Below, one piece after another: positions 15,024 through 24,138 of a stretch of DNA of 64,000 nt. Where the stretch lies: assembly GCF_003970915.1 (NCBI RefSeq), contig NZ_RXOF01000001.1, positions 1 to 64,000 on the forward strand. The letters run 5' to 3'. Below the pieces are notes generated by a model, which worked only from the letters and a program-made list of their open reading frames with translations, did not search any database and was not told the origin of the DNA. A program made the position numbers and the translations under genes. This DNA is from Hymenobacter gummosus. GTDB lineage: Bacteria > Bacteroidota > Bacteroidia > Cytophagales > Hymenobacteraceae. The first letter of the stretch is position 1; every line of letters begins with the position of its first letter.

Positions 15024-17138
15024 TTACTCGTTGCGGTGCAGCACGTGTACCGACTGCAGCGTGGTATTGCCGGTTTTGACCACGGCAATGTACTCGCCCG
15101 CGGCCAGGCGGGTGGGCTCCCACTTGTACTCGTGCACCCCGGCGCTAACCGTTTTGTTGCGCACCGGCGTAGCTATTTCGCGGCCCATCATGTCCACGAT
15201 GGTGATGGTAATGGGCATGCGCACCGCCGTTTCGTAGCGGATGGTAGCCCCGGCCACGAAGGGGTTGGGGTACACTTGGGCTACCATCACCTGGGGCTGC
15301 AGGCCGAGGCCGCCGCTGCGCTGAGCCAGGGCTACGCGCTGGGCGTTGGTACCGCTCCAGGGCGTCTGGGCGAAGGGGAAGGTGGTTCTGAGCGTGGTAT
15401 CGTTGGCCGTTACGCCGGCGTTGAAGCCTACCACGCCCAGCAGCTGCGGCGTCAGCGGCGAGGCAGTGCTGGCGGTGTAGTCGTCGTAGAAGAGGCCAAT
15501 GGCGGCCAGTACGGCGCCACCCACGGCCTGCAGCTCGATGCGCGTCACGTCGTCCTCGAGGCGGCGGCCGTTCGGGAAGCCATCCATGTTCGGAATGGCC
15601 TGCAGGGCGTTGCTGGCGTTGAAGCGCGAGTCCGTCAGGCCCAGCACGGCGGCCTGCAGCAGGCCTTCGGAGCTGAAGTCAGCGGAGTTGCGCGGCGTCA
15701 CGGGCACGGCCATGTTCAGGCGCAGCATGTCGCCGCCGGGGTTGGCGGCGGTGGGGTTGGCCAGCAGGAAGTTGTTGATAAAGGGCTTGCCGGCCGTGAG
15801 CGGGTTACGCGCCGTCTTGCCGGTAGCCAGCTGGTAGGGAATAGCGTTGGGCACCCCGGTGTGGAAAATGGGCAGAATGTCCACCGAGCGGGGCTTGCCG
15901 GCACGCAGCAGGTAGGGGCCGTAGGCGTTGGCGGCCAGGGCCGTGCCGTTCAGGGCCGAGTTGCCAATCAGGCCCGAGAGGCCGGCGGCGCCGTTGCGGA
16001 AGTCGAAGCCCGGGGCGGGCAGGCCGGGGCTGCCGGCCAGCGAAGCCGACTGAATGCGCAGGGCCGACAGGCCGGGCACGGCGGCGCCGTAGTAGGTCTG
16101 CCCGTTGGCCTGGCCGGTGGCCATGTACAGGCCCAGTTCGGGGTTGCTCAGGTAGTCGTCGGTAGCGGCGGCTTCGGCGTAAGGCGTGGTGGCGTTCCAG
16201 GCATCCTTGGCGCCGATGGGGTTGATAACCTCGTTGGTCAGCGGCATGCCGATGCGCGACACCTGCACCCAGCTACCCGAGTGCGTCTGGGTGCCGTTGG
16301 TGTTCAGGGTACGCAGGGCCGGGCGGCTGGCCGAGGCCCACACCCCGATGACGAAGTCCGAGTCGAGGATGTTGACGGCCTGCGCGGCGGTTTTGCCATC
16401 CTTCTGCAGCATGTTGATGGGAATCTGCAGGGCAATGGCGTGGGTGTTCTTGCGCGCCACCCCGTCGCGGGCCTGGCCTGGGGCGCGTACGCCGCCCAGG
16501 TCGAAGATGCCGCCCAGATCCACGAAGAACGGGTCGTCGGTGGGGCCGCAGAAGACCTTCATGCCGTTACCCAGCGTTTGAATGGCGCCGGTCATGAGGG
16601 CGTTGTAGGAAGCAGCGCCCAGGCCGGCGGCGCTGGTGATGGAGCGCGGACCTACGTTGGGCGGCGGCACTACACCGTTGGTTACGAGCGTGGTGAAGGC
16701 CGCGCCGGCCAGGCTCTGCTCCAGCGTGTAGGTGGTTTTCAGGTTTTGCTGCCCGAGCCGGATGTTGAAGAAGGTGGTCGGGTCCTGGTTGACGCGCGTA
16801 AAGGTGAAGCGGTAGGTTATATCGTCGCTGGTGCTGGTGGGGCGGTTCTTGATGTGGATTTCGTAGCGGACGTTTTCCCCGAACGTGTTGTAGTTCGGCC
16901 CGCCCTGGGGCAGCTCCAGCGGAATGTAGTTGGCAATGATGGTAATCTTGGAGTCGTCGTCCGGCGAGCGGAAGGCGTAGAGGTCGGTGTTGTCGGCCAG
17001 CGGGTCGTCGGCAATCAACGGGGCTTCGCGGTGGCTTGAGGCTTCCAGCGGGGCGTGCTGCCCGCTGTAGACCACGACGCTCAGCGCCGCGGCGGCCGAC
17101 AAGCCCAGGAAGAATAACGGGCGGAAACCGTTCTTCAT
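15024..17138 (-). CDS. DUF4331 domain secreted protein with T9SS-like C-terminal domain
   Basis: The protein has 704 residues, with signal segment FFLGLSAAAALSVVVYSG near 9-26. The DUF4331 signature ASSHREAPLIADDPLADNTD begins at about residue 34. The long central region is rich in N, G, T and P turns. The C-terminus starts with VAQVYPNPF and carries a FlgD/Por-secretion-type immunoglobulin-like domain. It ends HVLHRNE rather than the usual basic KxxV/K, so T9SS export is likely but not certain. It is the first gene of the run DUF4331-TPR-HupE on the minus strand. The biochemical role of DUF4331 is unknown to me. A surface-exposed partner of the membrane proteins downstream is inferred from gene order only. 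Confidence 0.85.
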   Translation of the reverse strand: MKNGFRPLFFLGLSAAAALSVVVYSGQHAPLEASSHREAPLIADDPLADNTDLYAFRSPDDDSKITIIANYIPLELPQGGPNYNTFGENVRYEIHIKNRPTSTSDDITYRFTFTRVNQDPTTFFNIRLGQQNLKTTYTLEQSLAGAAFTTLVTNGVVPPPNVGPRSITSAAGLGAASYNALMTGAIQTLGNGMKVFCGPTDDPFFVDLGGIFDLGGVRAPGQARDGVARKNTHAIALQIPINMLQKDGKTAAQAVNILDSDFVIGVWASASRPALRTLNTNGTQTHSGSWVQVSRIGMPLTNEVINPIGAKDAWNATTPYAEAAATDDYLSNPELGLYMATGQANGQTYYGAAVPGLSALRIQSASLAGSPGLPAPGFDFRNGAAGLSGLIGNSALNGTALAANAYGPYLLRAGKPRSVDILPIFHTGVPNAIPYQLATGKTARNPLTAGKPFINNFLLANPTAANPGGDMLRLNMAVPVTPRNSADFSSEGLLQAAVLGLTDSRFNASNALQAIPNMDGFPNGRRLEDDVTRIELQAVGGAVLAAIGLFYDDYTASTASPLTPQLLGVVGFNAGVTANDTTLRTTFPFAQTPWSGTNAQRVALAQRSGGLGLQPQVMVAQVYPNPFVAGATIRYETAVRMPITITIVDMMGREIATPVRNKTVSAGVHEYKWEPTRLAAGEYIAVVKTGNTTLQSVHVLHRNE

Positions 17139-17500
17139 AGGATTGGGGGGTTTGGTTGGGAAATATGAAGCTGCCGGCGGGCGGAGTTGCCCGTCGCGGT
17201 GTTCCGGATAAGTGCAGGGCCCTTGCCCGAAGCGGGCAAAAGGCAGGTGTGCTAGGGTGCCCCGCACGTTGCGAAGCGGTAGGAATAAACTCGGTGCGGC
17301 AGCCGGTCAGTGAATAGCGCTGATACCGGCGAAGTTATAGCTGGAGGCGGACCTGCGAAGGCGCCGGGCTCCTGCGGCTCGGTGTCAGATACGGCGCGCC
17401 GAAAGCAAAGGATTGCGGGAAAGAAAATATAATTCTGCACCGGCCCGGCGGTACTATTCACCGAGGCCAGCCAAACGCGTAATCCGTAAAAACCAAGCCT
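17139..17500. other. Intergenic region without a credible gene
   Basis: This stretch separates the DUF4331 start from the stop of an upstream lipoprotein gene. It contains a short stem TTGCCCG-AAG-CGGGCAA near 17223 and an AT-rich patch near 17425. I see no good TAnnTTTG promoter. Short open frames in it lack coding character. Confidence 0.5.
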
Positions 17501-18367
17501 TTACCGGCGGGCCAGCGGCGCCGAATCCGCCGGCAGCCAGACCGAAGTATACGCCGCCTCGGGAGCGTAGATGAACAGGCAGCTGCCCGCGGCCAGGCTG
17601 CCGATAACGGCGCGGTACTTATCGGGTGGCAGGGCGGGGCAGCCGCGGCTGTTGCCCAGCTGCCCGTGCTGCTGCAGGTAGGCGGCGCTGGCGTAGTCGG
17701 CGGCGTGCAGCACCACGTAGCGGCGCAGCGCGTGGCCGTTCTGGCCCTTGTCCAGCCCGTGCAGGCGGCGCGAGAGGCCGTGCTTGCCCTGGTACGTCTC
17801 GCCGGTGCGGTAAAAGCCCAGCGCCGTGCACGCCGATTTCAGCCGGTCGGAAAAGCGGCGGGCGCGCAAACCGCCGGAGCCGCGGCCGTGGGTGACGTGA
17901 CTGTGGAGCAGCAGCTGTTGCCGCTTCAGGTCGATAACCCAGAGACGGGGCTCGGAGGAAGGCAGCTCCATGTCGGCCACCGCCAACACCTGCGGACCGC
18001 GCAGCTCCCCTTGCCGGCGCAGCTCCCGGTAGCCCAGCACCGCTCGTTCCAGCACGGCCGGGCGCAGGGTGGCAGCTGCGGGGCCCAGCTGCTGCTGCAA
18101 GGCCTGCATGGCGCTGTGTACCGAGTCGGGCACGCCCGGCAGCGCGGCTACCGGGCCAGGCTGCAGCGAATCGGGCAGGTGAGGCAGCCACTTGGCGACG
18201 AGCGGCCGGGGCGGCGCGGCGGGCACCGGGTCGGGGCCGGCAGCCGGCGCTACGGCGCTGGCTACGGTCGGTGCCTGGCCCGGCGCCGGCGACTGGCAGC
18301 CCGTCAGCGGGCCGAAAGCGGCCAGTGCCGATAACTCCAGGCCGGCCAGCGTTGTTAAGCTGCGCAT
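17501..18367 (-). CDS. Lipoprotein L,D-transpeptidase (YkuD_2 type)
   Basis: The protein has 288 residues. The lipobox GPLTGC with Cys24 predicts lipid anchoring. A Pro/Ala-rich linker follows (to about 80), and then the catalytic domain. The His motif VVLHAADYAS has His221, and the Cys motif NSRGCPALPP has Cys243, giving the same spacing as in the paralogue at 5889-6728. Both active-site residues are present, so it should crosslink or anchor peptidoglycan or work as an L,D-carboxypeptidase. The ATG at 18367 puts the lipobox at the expected depth; the longer frame from 18457 would bury it. It is divergent from the hscA-like gene. Confidence 0.85.
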   Translation of the reverse strand: MRSLTTLAGLELSALAAFGPLTGCQSPAPGQAPTVASAVAPAAGPDPVPAAPPRPLVAKWLPHLPDSLQPGPVAALPGVPDSVHSAMQALQQQLGPAAATLRPAVLERAVLGYRELRRQGELRGPQVLAVADMELPSSEPRLWVIDLKRQQLLLHSHVTHGRGSGGLRARRFSDRLKSACTALGFYRTGETYQGKHGLSRRLHGLDKGQNGHALRRYVVLHAADYASAAYLQQHGQLGNSRGCPALPPDKYRAVIGSLAAGSCLFIYAPEAAYTSVWLPADSAPLARR

Positions 18368-18409
18368 ACGCGGTAAAGATTCTGCCCCAGGCGGCGGTGG
18401 TTTCCGTTG

Positions 18410-18417
18410 TACTTTTG
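18410..18417 (+). promoter_or_regulatory. Candidate -7 element TACTTTTG for the Hsp70 gene
   Basis: The 8-mer TACTTTTG matches the Bacteroidota TAnnTTTG consensus on the + strand, about 160 bases before the Hsp70 start. A clear -33 TTG is not visible, so the call is tentative. Confidence 0.4.
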
Positions 18418-18575
18418 CGCCCCGACCCGGCCGCTGCGGCAGCCCGTCGGTACGCATGTTTTCAGCGCGGCGCGGCTTGGGGTTTCAGCCCCGGCCGCAC
18501 CCGCAATTTAGTCCATTTCCGGGCGGCCCCGCATCGTCGGCCGCTTGCCCGCCCTCATAGCCCACCCGCGGTCCT

Positions 18576-20435
<1,860 letters not shown>

Positions 20436-20456
20436 CAGCCATTCGAGCCCCAGCAA

Positions 20457-20495
20457 AACGGCCCCGCAACGCAGCGTTGCGGGGCCGTTTTCGTT
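20457..20495. terminator. Strong bidirectional intrinsic terminator
   Basis: AACGGCCCCGCAACGC pairs with GTTGCGGGGCCGTT, followed by TTCG on the + side and an A/T-rich edge on the other. It sits between the convergent hscA-like and aldo/keto reductase genes. Confidence 0.9.
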
Positions 20496-20515
20496 TGGTG
20501 CGGGCAGTACTCGGC

Positions 20516-21376
20516 CTACCCCAGCTTATCCAGCGCGGCCAGATCCTCGGCCGTGAGCTGAATATCGGCGGCTTTCACGTTTTCCTCCAGGTGCTTCACC
20601 TTGGAGGTGCCGGGAATGAGCAGGATGTTGGGGGCGCGGTGCAGCAGCCAGGCCAGGGCCACCTGCTGCGGGCTGGCGCCCAGGCGCTGCCCGATGCCGG
20701 TGAGCTTATTGAGCGCGTCCTGGTTGCCGCCGGCCAGCGGGTACCAGGGAATGAAAGCAATGTTGTGCTCCTGGCAGAAGTTCAGCTCGTCTTCCCACTT
20801 GCGGTTGTCCACGCTGTACATGTTCTGCACCGACACCACCGGGAAAAACTCCTGGGCCTTCTTGATGTCGTCCACGCTGACTTCGGACAGGCCGATGTGG
20901 CGCACCAGGCCCTTTTGCTGCTGCTCCTGCAGCCACCGGAAGGTTTCTTCGGCCGGCACCTTGGGGTCGATGCGGTGCAGCTGGTAGAGGTCGATGCGCT
21001 CCTGCTTCAGGCGCCGGAGGCTGCCGTGCAGGGCTTCTTCCAGGCGCTTGGGGCTGGCGTCGATGGGCCACTGGTTAGGGCCGGTGCGCAGCAAGCCGCC
21101 CTTGGTGCCAATGATGAGGCCGTCGGCGTAGGGGTGCAGGGCTTCGGCAATCAGCTCTTCTGACACGTGCGGGCCGTAGCTGTCGGCCGTGTCGATGAAG
21201 TTGACGCCCAGCTCCACGGCCCGGCGCAGCACCCGGATAGACTCGTCGTGGTCCTGGGGCGGGCCCCAGATACCGTCGCCGGTGATGCGCATGGCGCCGT
21301 AGCCCATGCGGTTGATGGTCAGGTCGCCGCCGAGGGCGAAAGTTTTCGAAACGGTGTTGCTGGTCGGGTCGGCCAT
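20516..21376 (-). CDS. Aldo/keto reductase
   Basis: The 286-residue TIM-barrel NADPH oxidoreductase carries the AKR catalytic tetrad: Asp and Tyr in FIDTADSYGP (about 60-69), Lys in IIGTKGG (about 88-94), and His in DLYQLHRID (about 128-136). The cofactor-binding end reads LLIPGTSKVKHLEENV near the C-terminus. This resembles the oxidoreductase group of AKRs acting on small aldehydes in many bacteria. The start MADPTSNTVSKTF is well placed. It is preceded by a palindrome cluster and is probably monocistronic. The substrate is unknown. Confidence 0.92.
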   Translation of the reverse strand: MADPTSNTVSKTFALGGDLTINRMGYGAMRITGDGIWGPPQDHDESIRVLRRAVELGVNFIDTADSYGPHVSEELIAEALHPYADGLIIGTKGGLLRTGPNQWPIDASPKRLEEALHGSLRRLKQERIDLYQLHRIDPKVPAEETFRWLQEQQQKGLVRHIGLSEVSVDDIKKAQEFFPVVSVQNMYSVDNRKWEDELNFCQEHNIAFIPWYPLAGGNQDALNKLTGIGQRLGASPQQVALAWLLHRAPNILLIPGTSKVKHLEENVKAADIQLTAEDLAALDKLG

Positions 21377-21490
21377 TGGAATAAGGTTGCGTGAGCGGCC
21401 ACCGGAAGCGGGGCCGTGGTGTATAACCGGCCAGCGGGCAAAATGCTTACGGTCGGGCTTGTTGGAGCGTCCTGTAGAACCAACTCAGGG

Positions 21491-21664
21491 CGTCATGTCG
21501 AGCGAAGTCGAGACATCTCGCGTGCTGACGTTGAAGGAAAAAAGAACGTCAGGCTGAGCGGAGTCGAAGCATCTCTTCCGCTTCATTGTTCGGTAGAGAT
21601 GCTTCGACTCCGCTCAGCCTGACAATACTATCCAGCGAGATGTCTCGACAAGCTCGACATGACG
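21491..21664. repeat. Two nested palindromes of the GTCAnnCTGAGCG family
   Basis: The inner pair is an exact 29-base inverted repeat at 21548-21576 and 21595-21623 (GTCAGGCTGAGCGGAGTCG and onward). The outer pair is at 21491-21521 and 21635-21664 (CGTCATGTCGAGCGAAGTCG and onward) and is nearly exact. All four arms end in CATCTC-like words and are diverged copies of one unit, which also matches the arms at 9422-9655. Confidence 0.95.
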
Positions 21665-21675
21665 TTCTGGGGTCC

Positions 21676-22296
21676 CTACTCCACCCCGTCTACGGAATCT
21701 TTACCTGCCTTCCGCCCCTTCGGCGGCGTCTGCCGGGCCAGCTGCACGATGTCGGCAATGCGCCGGGCGCGGGTTTCGGGGCGTTTGGCGGCCAGCAGGT
21801 TCTGCAGGCACATCTTGCGGCGCGAGGGGCTCAGGGCGGCGAAGTTGCGGGCAGCTTCCGCGTCGGCAGCCAGCGCGTCGGCCAAATCGGCGGGCACTTC
21901 CAGGTTTTCTGAGGAGTCGATAGCCGCCCAGGAGCCGTTTTGCCGGGCCAGCTCCACGGCGCGCAGCCCGGCGGGCCGCATCAGGCCCGCGGCCAGCAGC
22001 CGCTCCACGTAGCCCTTGTTGATTTTCGACCACACGCTACGGGGCTTGCGGGGCGAAAACACCTGTTTGTAGCGGTGCGCGTCGATGGTCACCGCCTTGG
22101 AGTCAATCCAGCCGAAGCACAGCGCCTCTTCCACCGCCTCGGCCCAGCTGATGCTGGGCTGCCCGCTGGCTTTCTTGTGGTACACCAGCCAGACGCCGGC
22201 CGCGGTGGCGTGGTGTTCTTCCAGCCAGCGGCGCCACTCGGCGCGGGTAGCGCAGGGCAGCTGGGGTAGGTCGGCGAGGGCGGTTTTGGCGGGCAT
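21676..22296 (-). CDS. YdeI/OmpD-associated family protein
   Basis: The protein has 206 residues. Conserved blocks are WRRWLEEHHATAAGVWLVYHKK, SISWAEAVEEALCFGWIDSKA and the later FSPRKPRSVWSKINKGYVERL. The C-terminal NFAALSPSRRKMCLQNLLAAKRPETRARRI fits the OmdA/YdeI family (PF13376, Bacteriocin-protection YdeI-like). The molecular role in Bacteroidota is unclear; E. coli relatives were linked to peptide or bacteriocin resistance. The ATG at 22296 is chosen because the in-frame extension to 22518 is the antisense of anmK. It is divergent from anmK with a 61-base gap. Confidence 0.88.
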   Translation of the reverse strand: MPAKTALADLPQLPCATRAEWRRWLEEHHATAAGVWLVYHKKASGQPSISWAEAVEEALCFGWIDSKAVTIDAHRYKQVFSPRKPRSVWSKINKGYVERLLAAGLMRPAGLRAVELARQNGSWAAIDSSENLEVPADLADALAADAEAARNFAALSPSRRKMCLQNLLAAKRPETRARRIADIVQLARQTPPKGRKAGKDSVDGVE

Positions 22297-22357
22297 GGCG
22301 GCAGCGCGTTGGTAGCGCCGGAAGATACAGCATCCTCCGCGGCGTACCTTCACCGGC

Positions 22358-23563
22358 ATGAACCCGCACCTTGCCCGCCTGCTCCGCATTGCCCAGCAGC
22401 CCAGCCGCCGCCTCATCGGCCTGATGTCCGGCACCTCGCTCGACGGCCTCGACGTGGCCCTGTGCCGCCTGGAAGGCAGCGGCGCGGGCACCCGGCTCAC
22501 GCTGGAGCAGTTTGCCACCGTGCCCTACGCCGACGAGGTGCGCCAGCGTATCCGGCGGGTGTTTGCCCGGGCCGAAGTGTCCTTGGAAGAGCTGACGCTG
22601 CTCAACGCCTGGATTGGCGCCCTGCACGGCCAGCTGGTGCTCGACTGCCTGCGCGCCTGGGGCCTCCGCCCGGCGGAAATTGATGCGGTGGCCAGCCACG
22701 GGCAGACGGTGTACCACGCCCCCGCCCACCAGCACCAACGCCCCGAGTACCCGCTGAATGCCACCCTGCAAATCGGCGACGGGGACCACCTGGCCGTGCG
22801 CACCGGCATCATTACCCTGAGCGACTTTCGGCAGAAGCACATTGCCGCCGGCGGCGAAGGCGCCCCGCTGGCCGTCTACGGCGACTACCTGCTGTTCAGC
22901 AGCCCCCAGGAAGACCGGCTGCTGCTCAACCTGGGCGGCATTGCCAACTTCACCTACCTGCCCGCCTCGCTCGACGCCGCGGCCGTATTCAGCACCGACG
23001 TGGGCCCCGGCAACACCCTGCTCGACGCCTTCGTGCGCCAGCACTACCCCGCGCACAGCTACGACCCCGACGGGCAGCTGGCCGCCGCCGGCACGCCCAA
23101 TGCCCCCCTGCTGGCCGCCCTGCTCGACCACCCTTTCTTCGCCGCCTCCCTGCCCAAAACCACCGGCCCGGAGCTGTTTTCGCCCGACTACGTGCGCGCC
23201 GCCCAGCAACGCAGCGGCACCGCCAGCCTCTCCCCCACCGATTTGCTGGCCACGCTGACGGAATTGAGCGCCGAGGGCATTGCGCGGGCCGCGCACTTGG
23301 CATTCGGCCCCGCGCCGCAGGCGGCGGTGTACAGCAGCGGCGGCGGCATGCACAATCCCACGCTCATGCAAGCCATTGCCCGGCGCCTGCCCGGCTGCTC
23401 CTTCGCCGATACCCAGGCCCTGGGCGTGCTGCCCGACGCCAAAGAAGCCGTGCTCTTCGCGGTGCTGGCCAACGAGGCCCTGGCCGGCTCGGCCGTGGCC
23501 ATCGGGGCCGGGCGGCAGCGCGTGCCGGCGGTGCACATGGGCAAGATTTCCCTGCCGGGCTAG
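22358..23563 (+). CDS. anmK: Anhydro-N-acetylmuramic acid kinase
   Basis: The 401-residue cytoplasmic kinase of the ASKHA fold converts 1,6-anhydro-MurNAc to MurNAc-6-phosphate in peptidoglycan recycling. Signatures are LIGLMSGTSLDGLDVAL (about 19-35), ASHGQTVYH (about 112-120), LNLGGIANFTYLP (about 189-201), STDVGPGNTLLDAFV, and the C-terminal SSGGGMHNP phosphate loop. The length fits the family. No murQ or transporter neighbours are visible, so it acts as a stand-alone gene here. The start ATG at 22358 aligns with the family's N-terminus. Confidence 0.95.
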   Translation: MNPHLARLLRIAQQPSRRLIGLMSGTSLDGLDVALCRLEGSGAGTRLTLEQFATVPYADEVRQRIRRVFARAEVSLEELTLLNAWIGALHGQLVLDCLRAWGLRPAEIDAVASHGQTVYHAPAHQHQRPEYPLNATLQIGDGDHLAVRTGIITLSDFRQKHIAAGGEGAPLAVYGDYLLFSSPQEDRLLLNLGGIANFTYLPASLDAAAVFSTDVGPGNTLLDAFVRQHYPAHSYDPDGQLAAAGTPNAPLLAALLDHPFFAASLPKTTGPELFSPDYVRAAQQRSGTASLSPTDLLATLTELSAEGIARAAHLAFGPAPQAAVYSSGGGMHNPTLMQAIARRLPGCSFADTQALGVLPDAKEAVLFAVLANEALAGSAVAIGAGRQRVPAVHMGKISLPG

Positions 23564-23599
23564 GTGTAAGAAAATGCGTTTGACTGCTAGCCGCTGGCC

Positions 23600-24025
23600 T
23601 TACTTCACCTTGCCCGGTACCAGCCGAAACTCCAGCACCTGCGTGGCGGCGGAGTCGCGGAAGGTCACATCGAGCTGCGCGGGGGCAGCCGCGGCGGAGT
23701 CGCTGCGGAAGGTGAAGGCGTAAAACCAGCGCGCGTCGTCGTTTTCGCCCAGGCGCAGGCCCAGCCGGTACAGCTCGATGCTCGGGCCGGCCTGCTGCCC
23801 GCGCTGGTACAGCGGCGCGGCCGCCTGCCGAAACTGCTGCCGGCTCAGCTGCTGCCTGGTTTCGGGGGCCAGCAGCTCGTAGGCCACCCCGAAGCGCCCC
23901 TGCAGCACGGCCAGCAGAAACTGCCGCGCCAGGAAGGCCTGCGCGGGCGGTCCGGCCGAGGCCGGCAGCCACAGCAAGCCCAGCAACAACAGCGGCAGCA
24001 GCCGACGGAGCCAGTGGTAGTTCAT
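23600..24025 (-). CDS. Small exported protein, possibly DUF3887-like
   Basis: The protein has 141 residues. The signal peptide spans about 1-23 (LRRLLPLLLLGLLWLPASA). The mature part is a helix-rich start (FLARQFLLAVLQGRFGVAYELLAPETRQQLSRQQFRQ), then alternating beta strands (ARWFYAFTFRSD, AQLDVTFRDS, VLEFRLVPGKVK). This is the layout of DUF3887/NTF2-like secreted domains, but the assignment is weak. The ATG at 24025 is favoured because the earlier start at 24079 would overlap a terminator. It has no clear partners. Confidence 0.65.
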   Translation of the reverse strand: MNYHWLRRLLPLLLLGLLWLPASAGPPAQAFLARQFLLAVLQGRFGVAYELLAPETRQQLSRQQFRQAAAPLYQRGQQAGPSIELYRLGLRLGENDDARWFYAFTFRSDSAAAAPAQLDVTFRDSAATQVLEFRLVPGKVK

Positions 24026-24078
24026 CAGCAGGCTAAACGCAGCTACCGCGCCAAAGTGCCGACTCAGGCCCAAAAACA

Positions 24079-24123
24079 AGCGGCCCCGCCATTCGGAGCA
24101 GTGCTGCCGATGGCGGGGCCGCT
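24079..24123 (-). terminator. Intrinsic terminator of the large CARDB gene
   Basis: AGCGGCCCCGCCAT pairs with ATGGCGGGGCCGCT, with one bulged base. On the minus strand it is followed by TTGTTTTT. It begins 16 bases beyond the stop at 24139. Confidence 0.85.
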
Positions 24124-24138
24124 GTAGGGGCCGCGCGC

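Noticed and set aside
13572-17138. The HupE/UreJ gene taken as evidence of a urease or hydrogenase operon
   Set aside because: No urease or hydrogenase subunits or maturation genes exist in the neighbourhood.
17252-17461. A 69-residue minus-strand frame in the DUF4331 upstream gap
   Set aside because: No hydrophobic or motif pattern, no promoter, and irregular composition. Treated as non-coding.
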